Under the pieces are notes generated by a model. The model was given only the letters and a program-made list of their open reading frames with translations. It made no database searches and was not told the DNA's origin. This document shows, piece after piece, positions 1-7,588 of a DNA stretch of 10,468 nt. How positions within the stretch are numbered: the first letter of the stretch is position 1; every line of letters starts with the position of its first letter. The stretch is from Bacteroidota bacterium (GTDB lineage Bacteria; Bacteroidota; Bacteroidia; Bacteroidales; UBA12481), in NCBI GenBank assembly GCA_030592205.1, contig JAUVKA010000099.1, positions 1 to 10,468 on the forward strand, written 5' to 3'. Position numbers and translations under genes: made by a program.

Positions 1-835
1 ATTTTGCACGGGGGAAAGGCATTCCGTTATCCGAGGTGAATACAATCAAGGTGTTATTCATTAAATGATGCTCTTCGAGCAAAAGTATTATGCTATCCAC
101 CATTTTATCAGCCCATTCTATCTCACTTAAATAATCAGCTATATTGAGTTTGGTAACAGGCAGGTCAGGAAGAAATGCCGGCACCTTTATCCCGGAGGTA
201 TCAATATCCGTTTTTACACCTCTGTCTGTTTCATAGGGTGTATGTGGCTCATTGATCCCAAGCCAAAAGAAAAATGGCTTATCCTCTGGAAGCTGATTAA
301 TAAAATCATTGAAATTGGCTGGATAATTATTTCGGGATATGCCTTTCGGGACCGACTGATATTTATGTTTACTAAAATTCTCACCAATGGGCTTATCAAT
401 AGTTCCTTCAACATTTGCTGTTCGTGGCCAATATCCCTTCCCTGTGAAACCAATACTATATCCATTTTCTTCCAATAATTTTGGAAAGAGCACAAATTTA
501 TCCCTGATAAATCCGGTTAATATCCCCCCTTCTTCCAGTCGATAGATATCCTGTCCGCTTAAAATCCCAGCCCTGGATGGTGAACACGAAGGTGCTGCAC
601 AATAGGCATTGTTAAATGTGACACCCTCCATTGCCAGTTTATCAATTGCCGGTGTACTAACAGCCTGGTCGCCATAGCATCCGGCATGTTCCCACGACTG
701 ATCATCAGTAATTATGAATAAGATATTGGGTTTTTCTATAAGCTCGTTTTTACAAGAAGTAATGCAAAGCAATGACAACATTATTGCCAGGATGCAAAAC
801 GGGCTTTTAATAATTGAGCAATTTATCTTTATCAT
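1..835 (-). CDS. Sulfatase, family S1, lipoprotein, resembling heparan N-sulfatase (sulfamidase); 3' end outside window
   Basis: This reading frame is open from an ATG at 835 to the left edge (278 codons seen) and lacks its C-terminus. It should hydrolyse sulfate groups from a sugar, using a cysteine matured to formylglycine. The maturation motif CSPSR is at residues 84-88. Metal-binding acids appear as the pair D44-D45 in an N-terminal ITDDQ motif and as D269-N270 in TSDNG near the edge. H198 lies in a conserved EPHTPYE stretch. The N-terminus is hydrophobic and ends in a lipobox-like ITSC with C28, so the protein is probably lipid-anchored in the periplasm or outer membrane. The stretches SCSPSRAGILSG and TSDNGMPFP recall the human sulfamidase SGSH, from memory; the substrate remains a guess. 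The usual GK-x-H motif reads GKGY (K133, Y135), so the His is absent. The gene follows the DPP IV gene after 19 bases and is likely co-transcribed with it. Confidence 0.93.
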   Translation of the reverse strand, partial: MIKINCSIIKSPFCILAIMLSLLCITSCKNELIEKPNILFIITDDQSWEHAGCYGDQAVSTPAIDKLAMEGVTFNNAYCAAPSCSPSRAGILSGQDIYRLEEGGILTGFIRDKFVLFPKLLEENGYSIGFTGKGYWPRTANVEGTIDKPIGENFSKHKYQSVPKGISRNNYPANFNDFINQLPEDKPFFFWLGINEPHTPYETDRGVKTDIDTSGIKVPAFLPDLPVTKLNIADYLSEIEWADKMVDSIILLLEEHHLMNNTLIVFTSDNGMPFPRAK

Positions 836-854
836 GGCCGAATAATTTATGTTT

Positions 855-3113
855 TTATTTTCCTCCGGCAGGCAGGTTCTGAATAAAATACTTATACATG
901 GATGTTCTCAGGTGAAGAGTGGTTCCCTGTCTCTCTCTAATGGCATGGGTTCGCATTGGATATTCAATCATAGTAAAGTATTTGTTTTCCTTTATCAATT
1001 TATTAGCAAGCACTTCCAGATTCTGATAATGGCAATTATCATCACCCGAACCATAAATCAATAAAAGGTTCCCTTTCAGTCCATTAGTATGAGTAATGGG
1101 GCTACCTTCCTTGTATCCGTATTCATTATCTTCCACTTGCCCCATATATCTTTCCTGATAGAAAGAATCGTAAAACTTCTGATTGCTGACAAAGGAAATG
1201 GCAATACCCGTCTTATAAATATCAGGAAAACGGAACATACAGTTCAATGTCATGGAACCTCCACCGCTCCATCCCCAAATACCTATTCTATCCTCATCAA
1301 TAAAATCCCATTTTTGGCTTATATATTTGGCCGAAGCCGCCTGGTCAAATGAAGCCACTATCCCAATTTTCTGATAAATGCTTTCTTTCCATGCCCTTCC
1401 CCGGGGAACCTTAGTACCCCTATTATCCACACTGATAATTATATAACCTTGTTGAGAAAGAAAATAATCCCACAAATCATTTCCCGACCATCTGTCTTGC
1501 ACTGTTGTACCAGCAGGCTCACCATATACATAAAAAATTACCGGGTACTTCTTCTCAGGATCGAAATCCGGAGGCTTAATCATGTATGCATCCAGTTTAA
1601 TGCTATCATTAAGTGGAATTCTGAAAAATTCTTTTAGGTTAATATCCAGATTTGCGAAACGATTTTTCAAATCATTATTGTCTTCCAGAGTTCTGATGAA
1701 CTGATGATCTTTTAATCTTATCAGCTCAATAACAGGGGGATTATTATGACTTGAATAAGTATGGATTGCATACTTTTTATCAGGGGAGACATTATAATAA
1801 TTATGTCCCGCCTGGTTTTCGGGAGTAAGCCTTTCTGCCCGGCCTTCACCATCCATTTTTGTCTTATACAGATAGCATTGGGTAGGGTTTTCAGGTGATG
1901 CAAGATAATATGCATAGCCTGATTTCTCATTGATTCCGAGAAACCGGATTACTTCAAAATCACCTTTGCTTATCTGTTGAATATTATTCCCATCACGCGA
2001 TACCATATAAAGGTGCAACCATCCGGTTTTATCACTTTTACAAATAAATTCATTCCCATCATTAATCCAATTCAGGTCATCAATAGGATTGGTCCATGTT
2101 GCTGTTTCTTCTTTAAAAACCACTCTCGTTTCACCACTTGCAGCATTAGCCATAATAACCTGGTTTATATTTTGCTTGCGGTTAATTTGCTGGATCACCA
2201 GTTCATCGGCATTGGAAGTCCATTCCATTCTTGGGAGGTAATTATTCCTTTTGTCACCCTCGATTTGCATCCAGGTAATCTGTTTATTCAACAACTCAAT
2301 CACCCCGATTTTTGCTTCAGGATTTGTTGTTCCAACTTTTGGATAGGCAAATGGAATAGTCTCAGGATAAACTGAATCCAGATTATTAATCATTGTGAAT
2401 ACACCCACTCCTTCGGTATTTATCTGCCAGAAGGCGATTTTTTTACTATCCTTACTCCACCTGAATGCATCACGCAAAGCAAATTCCTCTTCATAAGCCC
2501 AATCAGTGGTTCCGTTAATAATATTGCCACCACCATCATTTGTTAATTGCTCGATATTGCCGCTTGCAATATCTTCCAGATAAATGTTTTTTTCCACGAC
2601 GTAAGCAACCTGCCTGCTGTCTGGAGCAAACTTTGCGAACATTAGTAAAGAAGCTGGCAGGCTAGGACCAAGTTGTGACAGTTTCCCACTTTTAATATTA
2701 AGAACCCAATAGTCTCCCCTGGTATGATTTCTCCATACCTGTTTGGTATTTGTAAAGATCATGAGGAAATTACCATCCCTTGAAAACTGATAATTACTGA
2801 TTCTTAAAGGGCTGGCAAAACCATGCGGTATTAACATGGAAGAAGCAACCAATACTTCTCTGTCTCCTGATTTTGTTTGGTAAAGTACTATGTCTCTGCC
2901 TTTGTTATCTGAGGCCTGTTCCAGGGATGTGTACCCTTCTCCGTTTTTATACCATTTTACCGGACCAAACCTCTTTGGCGAATAAGTATTGTTAACATAA
3001 ATATCTTCGAGCGTAAGCAGGCTTTTTTGGCTATGTCCAAGGCTTGCAGACATTACAAATACAACAACTACGATTGCGCGCACTGAAATAACGGATAAGA
3101 TTTTATTTTTCAT
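855..3113 (-). CDS. Dipeptidyl peptidase IV (prolyl oligopeptidase family S9B), secreted
   Basis: The 752-residue product should remove X-Pro or X-Ala dipeptides from the N-terminus of peptides. Residues 1 to about 29 form a Sec-type signal peptide (hydrophobic core VVVVFV, then ASLGHS before Q), so it acts in the periplasm or outside. Residues of about 100-500 fit the eight-bladed DPPIV N-terminal beta-propeller. They include WAYEEEF at 205-211, the Glu pair that holds the substrate amino terminus and marks true S9B enzymes. The C-terminal alpha/beta hydrolase domain has the nucleophile elbow GWSGG (S616), D691 in GSGDDNCH and H723 in RTHAI, a complete Ser-Asp-His triad. The length matches bacterial DPP IV. 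A small oddity is Ala after the catalytic His, where Gly is common. The start is the ATG preceding the signal peptide, 9 bases after the aminopeptidase P stop, with an A-rich leader and no clear Shine-Dalgarno. The pairing with aminopeptidase P suggests joint breakdown of proline-rich peptides. Confidence 0.96.
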   Translation of the reverse strand: MKNKILSVISVRAIVVVVFVMSASLGHSQKSLLTLEDIYVNNTYSPKRFGPVKWYKNGEGYTSLEQASDNKGRDIVLYQTKSGDREVLVASSMLIPHGFASPLRISNYQFSRDGNFLMIFTNTKQVWRNHTRGDYWVLNIKSGKLSQLGPSLPASLLMFAKFAPDSRQVAYVVEKNIYLEDIASGNIEQLTNDGGGNIINGTTDWAYEEEFALRDAFRWSKDSKKIAFWQINTEGVGVFTMINNLDSVYPETIPFAYPKVGTTNPEAKIGVIELLNKQITWMQIEGDKRNNYLPRMEWTSNADELVIQQINRKQNINQVIMANAASGETRVVFKEETATWTNPIDDLNWINDGNEFICKSDKTGWLHLYMVSRDGNNIQQISKGDFEVIRFLGINEKSGYAYYLASPENPTQCYLYKTKMDGEGRAERLTPENQAGHNYYNVSPDKKYAIHTYSSHNNPPVIELIRLKDHQFIRTLEDNNDLKNRFANLDINLKEFFRIPLNDSIKLDAYMIKPPDFDPEKKYPVIFYVYGEPAGTTVQDRWSGNDLWDYFLSQQGYIIISVDNRGTKVPRGRAWKESIYQKIGIVASFDQAASAKYISQKWDFIDEDRIGIWGWSGGGSMTLNCMFRFPDIYKTGIAISFVSNQKFYDSFYQERYMGQVEDNEYGYKEGSPITHTNGLKGNLLLIYGSGDDNCHYQNLEVLANKLIKENKYFTMIEYPMRTHAIRERQGTTLHLRTSMYKYFIQNLPAGGK

Positions 3114-3122
3114 TTGTTTTTT

Positions 3123-4097
3123 TTATTTCCTTAATGCCTCAACCTCCTCAATGAGCATTGGTTTCCTTTTGCTACCAAGAAGTCGTTTTCCATCCGGTGT
3201 AATAAGATAATCTTCTTCATTTCTTATCCCGCCAAAATCTCTGAACTTATCAATTTCATCATAATTCAGATATTCCATGAATTTTTTTTGTGATCTCCAC
3301 TGATCTGTCAGCTCTGGAATAAAATAGATTCCCGGCTCAATAGTCACTACAAAATCCGGTTCCATTACTCTTCCCAGTCTCAGGGATTTCAGACCGAACT
3401 GTGTGCTTTTTGGTTCTCCACCATAACCAACGAATTCTTCTCCGAGATTTTCCATGTCATGGATATCCAGCCCCATCATGTGTCCTGTTCCACATGGGAA
3501 AAACAGGGCATGTGCTCCAGCTTCCACGGCGCTCTCAGCATCCCCTTTCATCAGGCCCATACTTTTAAGACCCTCGGTAATAGTAAGGCAGGCAGCACGA
3601 TGTACCTCTTTAAATGTAACTCCCGGCTTCAGGGCATCAACACAGGCATAATGTGATTTTAACACCAGGTTATAAATATCTTTTTGCAAATCGGTGAATG
3701 TTTGTCCTACGGGGAAGGTGCTTGAAAGATCCCCGGCGTAAGCCATAGAAGTCTCCGCTCCACAATCAAGCAGGAATAGTTGTCCGGCTTCAATGATATT
3801 ACCATGATAATGATTGTGCAGTGTTTGTCCGCTAATTGTGGCAATGGTTGGAAATGAGATATCCCCACCAGTGGCGCGTGCAATTTTTTCTATTTCCACT
3901 ACAATATCCAGCTCCTGCATACCAGGTTTAACCATTTTCATGGCTGTTACATGCATGTCAACCGTAGTATCAACCCCTTTTTCAATTTCCACAATCTCTT
4001 CTGCTGTCTTATAATTTCGTTGTGACACTACAGCCATTATAAATTCTGCCGATGGTCCTGTTTTGATTTCCTGTGCAGAAAGTCCTGTCATATCCAT
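3123..4097 (-). CDS. C-terminal catalytic fragment of aminopeptidase P (M24 domain)
   Basis: This is the part of pepP that could be translated separately from an ATG at 4097; a TTG sits directly before it and another ATG lies two codons downstream. It carries the complete M24 metal site: DCGAE and YAGDLSSTFPVG supply two Asp ligands, GTGHMMGLDIHD the His, and TIEPGIYF and GGIRNEEDYLIT the two Glu ligands. About 38 codons of linker between the TGA and this start would be lost, along with the AMP_N domain. No convincing Shine-Dalgarno precedes the ATG, so independent translation is uncertain. The stop lies 9 bases before the DPP IV start. Confidence 0.5.
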   Translation of the reverse strand: MDMTGLSAQEIKTGPSAEFIMAVVSQRNYKTAEEIVEIEKGVDTTVDMHVTAMKMVKPGMQELDIVVEIEKIARATGGDISFPTIATISGQTLHNHYHGNIIEAGQLFLLDCGAETSMAYAGDLSSTFPVGQTFTDLQKDIYNLVLKSHYACVDALKPGVTFKEVHRAACLTITEGLKSMGLMKGDAESAVEAGAHALFFPCGTGHMMGLDIHDMENLGEEFVGYGGEPKSTQFGLKSLRLGRVMEPDFVVTIEPGIYFIPELTDQWRSQKKFMEYLNYDEIDKFRDFGGIRNEEDYLITPDGKRLLGSKRKPMLIEEVEALRK

Positions 4098-4214
4098 CAA
4101 TTTCAGGATATTCTCAGGCCGGTATTGAGGTATGAAGTGGATAGTCTCCTTGTGTTTATTAGCCTGGCTAACACGATTGTATAAGTCACTTATGCTTCCT
4201 GTATGTTCAACTCC

Positions 4215-4508
4215 TCATAAAGCAGCCAAGTCATGGATGGTGGGCTGTTTCCCCATCCACACAAAATCTTCAACCGTATAGTCATCACCGTAAATCGAGA
4301 CCTTTCCAATAGTGGTATCTAACAATGCTATCAAACCAGGTCGGGATAATCCAAAAAAATATAAAAAAGTGCTGTCTTGCCTGAAACGATAGGGATTATC
4401 AGTGTAGTTCATCGGGCTTTCTTCGTTTCCGGGAAGCAGGATTATCCCCGAATTCACTTCCTTTAATAATTTCTGCTGTCTTAGTAAATAAGTCACTCTG
4501 TTAAACAT
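4215..4508 (-). CDS. N-terminal fragment of aminopeptidase P (AMP_N domain only)
   Basis: This is the part of the interrupted pepP gene upstream of the TGA, 97 residues starting at the ATG at 4508. It holds only the creatinase/AMP_N-like domain, which in intact enzymes aids oligomer formation and shapes the substrate pocket. It has no metal ligands and no peptidase activity is expected on its own. The sequence breaks off after DLAAL, where homologues continue through a linker into the catalytic domain; the continuation (GVEHTGSISDLYNRVSQAN) is present downstream in the same frame. Whether this fragment is made as a stable protein cannot be told from the sequence. Confidence 0.5.
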   Translation of the reverse strand: MFNRVTYLLRQQKLLKEVNSGIILLPGNEESPMNYTDNPYRFRQDSTFLYFFGLSRPGLIALLDTTIGKVSIYGDDYTVEDFVWMGKQPTIHDLAAL

Positions 4509-4728
4509 GGTATTACAATTTTATGAATTAGCTGATTGAAAAGGCAATAGTAGCAATAACTCCCCAAACATCAATGTGAAATATTATCTCATTTATATAC
4601 TATATACGTATTGCAAGGGCTAGGCACCAGATAAATTGTACTTTTACTAAGCACTTATTATTAGTCAATGAATGCAAATACAAGCACTGCCAGCACTATA
4701 TATAAAGAATAGACCGAACCATTTCACT
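4509..4728. other. Divergent intergenic region between pepP and the first GH2-like gene
   Basis: These 220 AT-rich bases separate the two divergent blocks and must hold both promoters. Visible structure includes a perfect tandem heptamer, TATATAC twice at 4594-4607, overlapping an 8-base palindrome ATACGTAT at 4604-4611; either could be a regulator site, but no known operator is recognised. On the plus strand, TTG at 4611-4613 followed after 18 bases by TAAATTGT (4632-4639) is a poor match to a Bacteroidota promoter for the rightward genes. An in-frame ATG at 4672 could extend the GH2-like gene by 19 codons, but this would bury its lipoprotein signal. No terminator or RNA gene was seen. Confidence 0.5.
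4545..4574 (-). promoter_or_regulatory. Possible Bacteroidota-type promoter for the pepP-DPP IV-sulfatase block
   Basis: On the minus strand, TTG (4572-4574) is followed after 19 bases by TACTATTG (4545-4552). This resembles the Bacteroidota pattern of TTTG near -33 and TAnnTTTG near -7, matching five of the six fixed positions in the -7 element. Transcription would begin roughly 30 bases upstream of the pepP ATG. In such AT-rich DNA the match could arise by chance, so this is a weak call. Confidence 0.25.
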
Positions 4729-7587
4729 ATGAAAGCGACAATCACAATCGCATTATTGCTTGTATTTATCACAAGCTGTATAAACCCAAATTATAACCGC
4801 AAGACAATATCATTATCCGGTTCGTGGAAATTTGAATTGGATGAAAAAGAAGTTGGCAAACAGGAAGGATGGTTTTCCAAGGCATTAACTGATAGTATAG
4901 TATTGCCAGGAACAACTGATGAAAACCAAAAGGGGATTAAAAATGACGATATTGAAATCAAGTCACTTACACGCAAATATAAATACATCGGCATTGCCTG
5001 GTATCAGAAAGAAGTGGAAATTCCTGAAAGCTGGAATAATAAAACAATAGAATTGTTTCTGGAACGTACAAAAGCTACAGAAGTATGGGTGGACGATAAA
5101 TATTTTCCTATTCAGACGAATCTCTTATCACCTCATATCTACGATCTAACATCTGCACTATCTTCAGGAAAACATACTATATCCATTCTAGTGAACAACA
5201 GCCTGGAGCTATTCCCTACTGGTGGTTCTCATGCAATTTCAGAACATACACAAACCAACTGGAATGGGATCATAGGTCGCATTGAATTGATAGCCAAAGA
5301 TAAAGTCAATATTGCTTCAGTAAAGGTTTACCCCGATGTTGACAATAAGCTGGTAAAGCTCCGATTGAAAATCATTAATCCCGGTTCTGAGAATCTAAGT
5401 GGAAAGATCATCTGCATTGCAAATGGTTTTAATGGAAATAATCATAATGCATTGCAGCAAAGCTTTGATTTTTCTTCGGATGAAAAGGAGTTTATAATTG
5501 AAGGAAACTACGAAATGGGTGATGATTTTGCCCTTTGGGATGAGTTCAATCCTAATCTTTATAAGATCACAATTTCGTTTGAAGCTAATAGTAATGACAA
5601 CAATTATCTTGATGAAGCAGAAGCGTCTTTCGGAATGGTAAAATTCGAAACCAAAGGAACTCAAATCGTTGTTAATGACAGGATTATTTTGCTGCGTGGT
5701 AAACATGATGCTTGTGTATTCCCACTAACAGCTTACCCTCCGATGACAAAAGATGAATGGATCAGGCAAATGAAAATCAGCAAGGAATATGGTCTGAATC
5801 ATTATCGTTTTCATAGCTGGACTCCCCCTAAAGCAGCTTTTGAAGCCGCTGATATCGTTGGTATTTATATGCAGCCCGAATTACCCCAATGGCGTGACTT
5901 CAAAGAAAAGGATACTGTACATTATGAATTCCAGAAAAACGAAGGCGAAAAGATCTTCGATAATTATGCCAACCATCCCTCTTTTGTGATGTTTGCTTTA
6001 GGTAACGAGCTAGGCGGTAGTCGTATGTTGATGTCAGATATTATCGAACATCTGCGTGCTTACGACGGACGAAGTTTATTTGCTCAGGGTTCAAATAATT
6101 ACTATTGGGATCCAAAAGTGCAGCATGGTGAGGACTTCTTTGTTTCGGCGCGAACAAAAAAGCGTGAGAATAATTATGTGAACGATATAAGAGCTTCTTT
6201 TGCTTTTGCCAATGATCCGGAAGCCGGGATTATTAACGGACAGTTTCCTAATACTGAAAGAAGTTTCGAAAATGCCCTTCCCTTATGCAGCGTTCCCGCT
6301 ATTGGTCATGAAACCGGACAATACCAGGTAATGCCAAATTTTGATGAAATGGCAAAATATACCGGAGTGCTGGAAGCAAGAAATTTTGAAATCTTCAGGC
6401 AAAGAATGATTGATAAAAACATGTTCGATTATTGGGAAGAACTGTTTATGGCTTCCGGTAAACACGCAGCAATTTGTTACCGCGATGACAACGAAATCTC
6501 CATGCGTACACCCAAATTCGGAGGCTTTCAAATTCTTGATCTGCAGGATTTTCCAGGTCAGGGCACTGCTCTTATTGGTATGCTTGATGCCTTTATGGAT
6601 TCAAAAGGTCTGATTACTCCGGAAGAGTGGCGACAATCATGTGCAGAACAAACCATTCAGGCAAAAATGCCCAAGCTTGTTTGGCAAAACAACGAAGAGT
6701 TTTCGGCAGAATTGATCCTTATCAATTATGGAGAAAATGATATCATAAACGACAAAATCAAATGGAGCCTTACTAGTTCAGAAGGACTGGCATATAAAAC
6801 AGGAGAAACAAAAGCGGCAACATTTAAGCAGGGAAAAATTACCACTGCCGGAACTATCCGGATACCGCTTTCAGATATTAATAATCCACAAAATCTGATA
6901 TTGAAAATCTCAAGTGCAACAAAGGGCATTAGAAATCAATACAATGTATGGGTATATCCCCTTATTGAAAAGACTGAGAAAAAAGAGGACATTATTATTT
7001 GCCGTGAATTAAGCCCGGCAATACAAACGCAATTAGAAACAGGAGCTAAGGTATTGCTCTTGCCCGATACTGCCAGCATTAAATCAAGCTCTGTAGGCGG
7101 GTTGTTTATAAGTGATTACTGGTGTTATCCTATGTTCAAAGGCATATGTGAAAGAATTAAAAAGCCAGTATCTCCCGGAACCTTAGGTTTGCTAATAAAT
7201 AATCAACACCCTGTATTTGACAATTTCCCCACAGCAACACATTCCGATTGGCAATGGTGGTCTGTTATGAAAAAGTCGAGACCAATAATTCTTGACTCCA
7301 CAGAAGTCACATACAGGCCAATTGTTCAAACTATTGACAACTTTGACCGATGCTCAAAACTTGGTTTAATGTTTGAATTCTCTGTTGGAGAAGGTAAACT
7401 GTTTGTGTGTTCTACAGATTTAAGCGATAAAGCTGACTATGTGGCCCAACAACTTCTAAAATCTATTATTGAATACATGGATAGTGAGGATTTTGTACCC
7501 ACAGATATAATTGAAATGAAGCCTTTACTTTTGATCTTTTACAGAAACAATGTTAAAAATTTAAACAGTCGACAAACAAAGGAATGA
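4729..7587 (+). CDS. GH2-superfamily glycoside hydrolase, lipoprotein
   Basis: The ATG at 4729 gives 952 residues beginning with a lipoprotein signal (MKATITIALLLVFITSC, lipid-bearing C17). An in-frame ATG at 4672 would put 19 polar residues ahead of the signal, so it was rejected. The next residues, INPN, have no acidic cluster, so surface export is not indicated. Domains in order: a jelly-roll sugar-binding domain (about 27-190, starting SLSGSWKFEL), an immunoglobulin-like domain (about 190-305), a TIM barrel (about 310-630) and a C-terminal region rich in beta structure. The acid/base motif GNEL places the catalytic Glu at E427, and GHETGQYQ places the likely nucleophile at E528, so it appears active. 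It should cleave beta-linked sugars by the retaining mechanism; the substrate cannot be read from sequence. The WTPP segment replaces the more usual substrate-binding loop of beta-galactosidases. It forms a tight pair with the next gene and faces a sulfatase-containing block. Confidence 0.9.
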   Translation: MKATITIALLLVFITSCINPNYNRKTISLSGSWKFELDEKEVGKQEGWFSKALTDSIVLPGTTDENQKGIKNDDIEIKSLTRKYKYIGIAWYQKEVEIPESWNNKTIELFLERTKATEVWVDDKYFPIQTNLLSPHIYDLTSALSSGKHTISILVNNSLELFPTGGSHAISEHTQTNWNGIIGRIELIAKDKVNIASVKVYPDVDNKLVKLRLKIINPGSENLSGKIICIANGFNGNNHNALQQSFDFSSDEKEFIIEGNYEMGDDFALWDEFNPNLYKITISFEANSNDNNYLDEAEASFGMVKFETKGTQIVVNDRIILLRGKHDACVFPLTAYPPMTKDEWIRQMKISKEYGLNHYRFHSWTPPKAAFEAADIVGIYMQPELPQWRDFKEKDTVHYEFQKNEGEKIFDNYANHPSFVMFALGNELGGSRMLMSDIIEHLRAYDGRSLFAQGSNNYYWDPKVQHGEDFFVSARTKKRENNYVNDIRASFAFANDPEAGIINGQFPNTERSFENALPLCSVPAIGHETGQYQVMPNFDEMAKYTGVLEARNFEIFRQRMIDKNMFDYWEELFMASGKHAAICYRDDNEISMRTPKFGGFQILDLQDFPGQGTALIGMLDAFMDSKGLITPEEWRQSCAEQTIQAKMPKLVWQNNEEFSAELILINYGENDIINDKIKWSLTSSEGLAYKTGETKAATFKQGKITTAGTIRIPLSDINNPQNLILKISSATKGIRNQYNVWVYPLIEKTEKKEDIIICRELSPAIQTQLETGAKVLLLPDTASIKSSSVGGLFISDYWCYPMFKGICERIKKPVSPGTLGLLINNQHPVFDNFPTATHSDWQWWSVMKKSRPIILDSTEVTYRPIVQTIDNFDRCSKLGLMFEFSVGEGKLFVCSTDLSDKADYVAQQLLKSIIEYMDSEDFVPTDIIEMKPLLLIFYRNNVKNLNSRQTKE
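7578..7583 (+). promoter_or_regulatory. Shine-Dalgarno-like site for the second GH2-like gene
   Basis: AAAGGA lies inside the last codons of the upstream gene, five bases before the ATG at 7589. The other starts in this window lack such a site, so it supports this start and suggests coupled translation of the two GH2-like proteins. Confidence 0.4.
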
Positions 7588-7588
7588 T

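Larger units (their letters stand above)
3123..4508 (-). pseudogene. pepP: Xaa-Pro aminopeptidase (aminopeptidase P, M24B), interrupted by one in-frame TGA at codon 98
   Basis: Read through the TGA at 4215-4217, this frame encodes about 461 residues, close to the usual aminopeptidase P length. The enzyme removes the first residue from peptides with proline second and uses two metal ions. Residues 1-97 are the aminopeptidase P N-terminal (AMP_N) domain, with the typical NYTDNPYRFRQDSTFLYFFG segment. The pita-bread catalytic domain follows, with all five metal ligands in place: D248, D260, H343, E391 and E431 (numbered through the TGA). The frame is identical on both sides and codons 99-136 have no further stop, so the lesion is a single nonsense codon rather than a frameshift. 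No signal peptide is seen, so the protein is probably cytoplasmic. It is the first gene of the minus-strand block. Possible explanations are recent inactivation, base-calling error, or expression as two pieces. Selenocysteine is unlikely because the position is not catalytic. Confidence 0.8.

Noticed and set aside
214..495. Minus-strand open frame of 93 codons
   Set aside because: It lies in a different frame inside the sulfatase gene, whose own frame carries the recognisable motifs.
4181..4193. Inverted repeat ATAAGTGACTTAT about 21 bases downstream of the pepP TGA, considered as a selenocysteine insertion element
   Set aside because: The stem is only about five AT-rich pairs with a three-base loop and lacks typical bacterial SECIS loop features. 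The TGA falls in an interdomain linker, where selenocysteine has no known role in M24 enzymes.
4215..4217. TGA as a sense codon from a variant genetic code
   Set aside because: The first GH2-like gene ends in TGA immediately before the next start, Trp is encoded by TGG throughout, and no other gene in the window contains an internal TGA.
4672..4728. Upstream ATG giving a 971-residue version of the first GH2-like protein
   Set aside because: It would place 19 residues, including charged and polar ones, before an otherwise standard lipoprotein signal that starts cleanly at the ATG at 4729.
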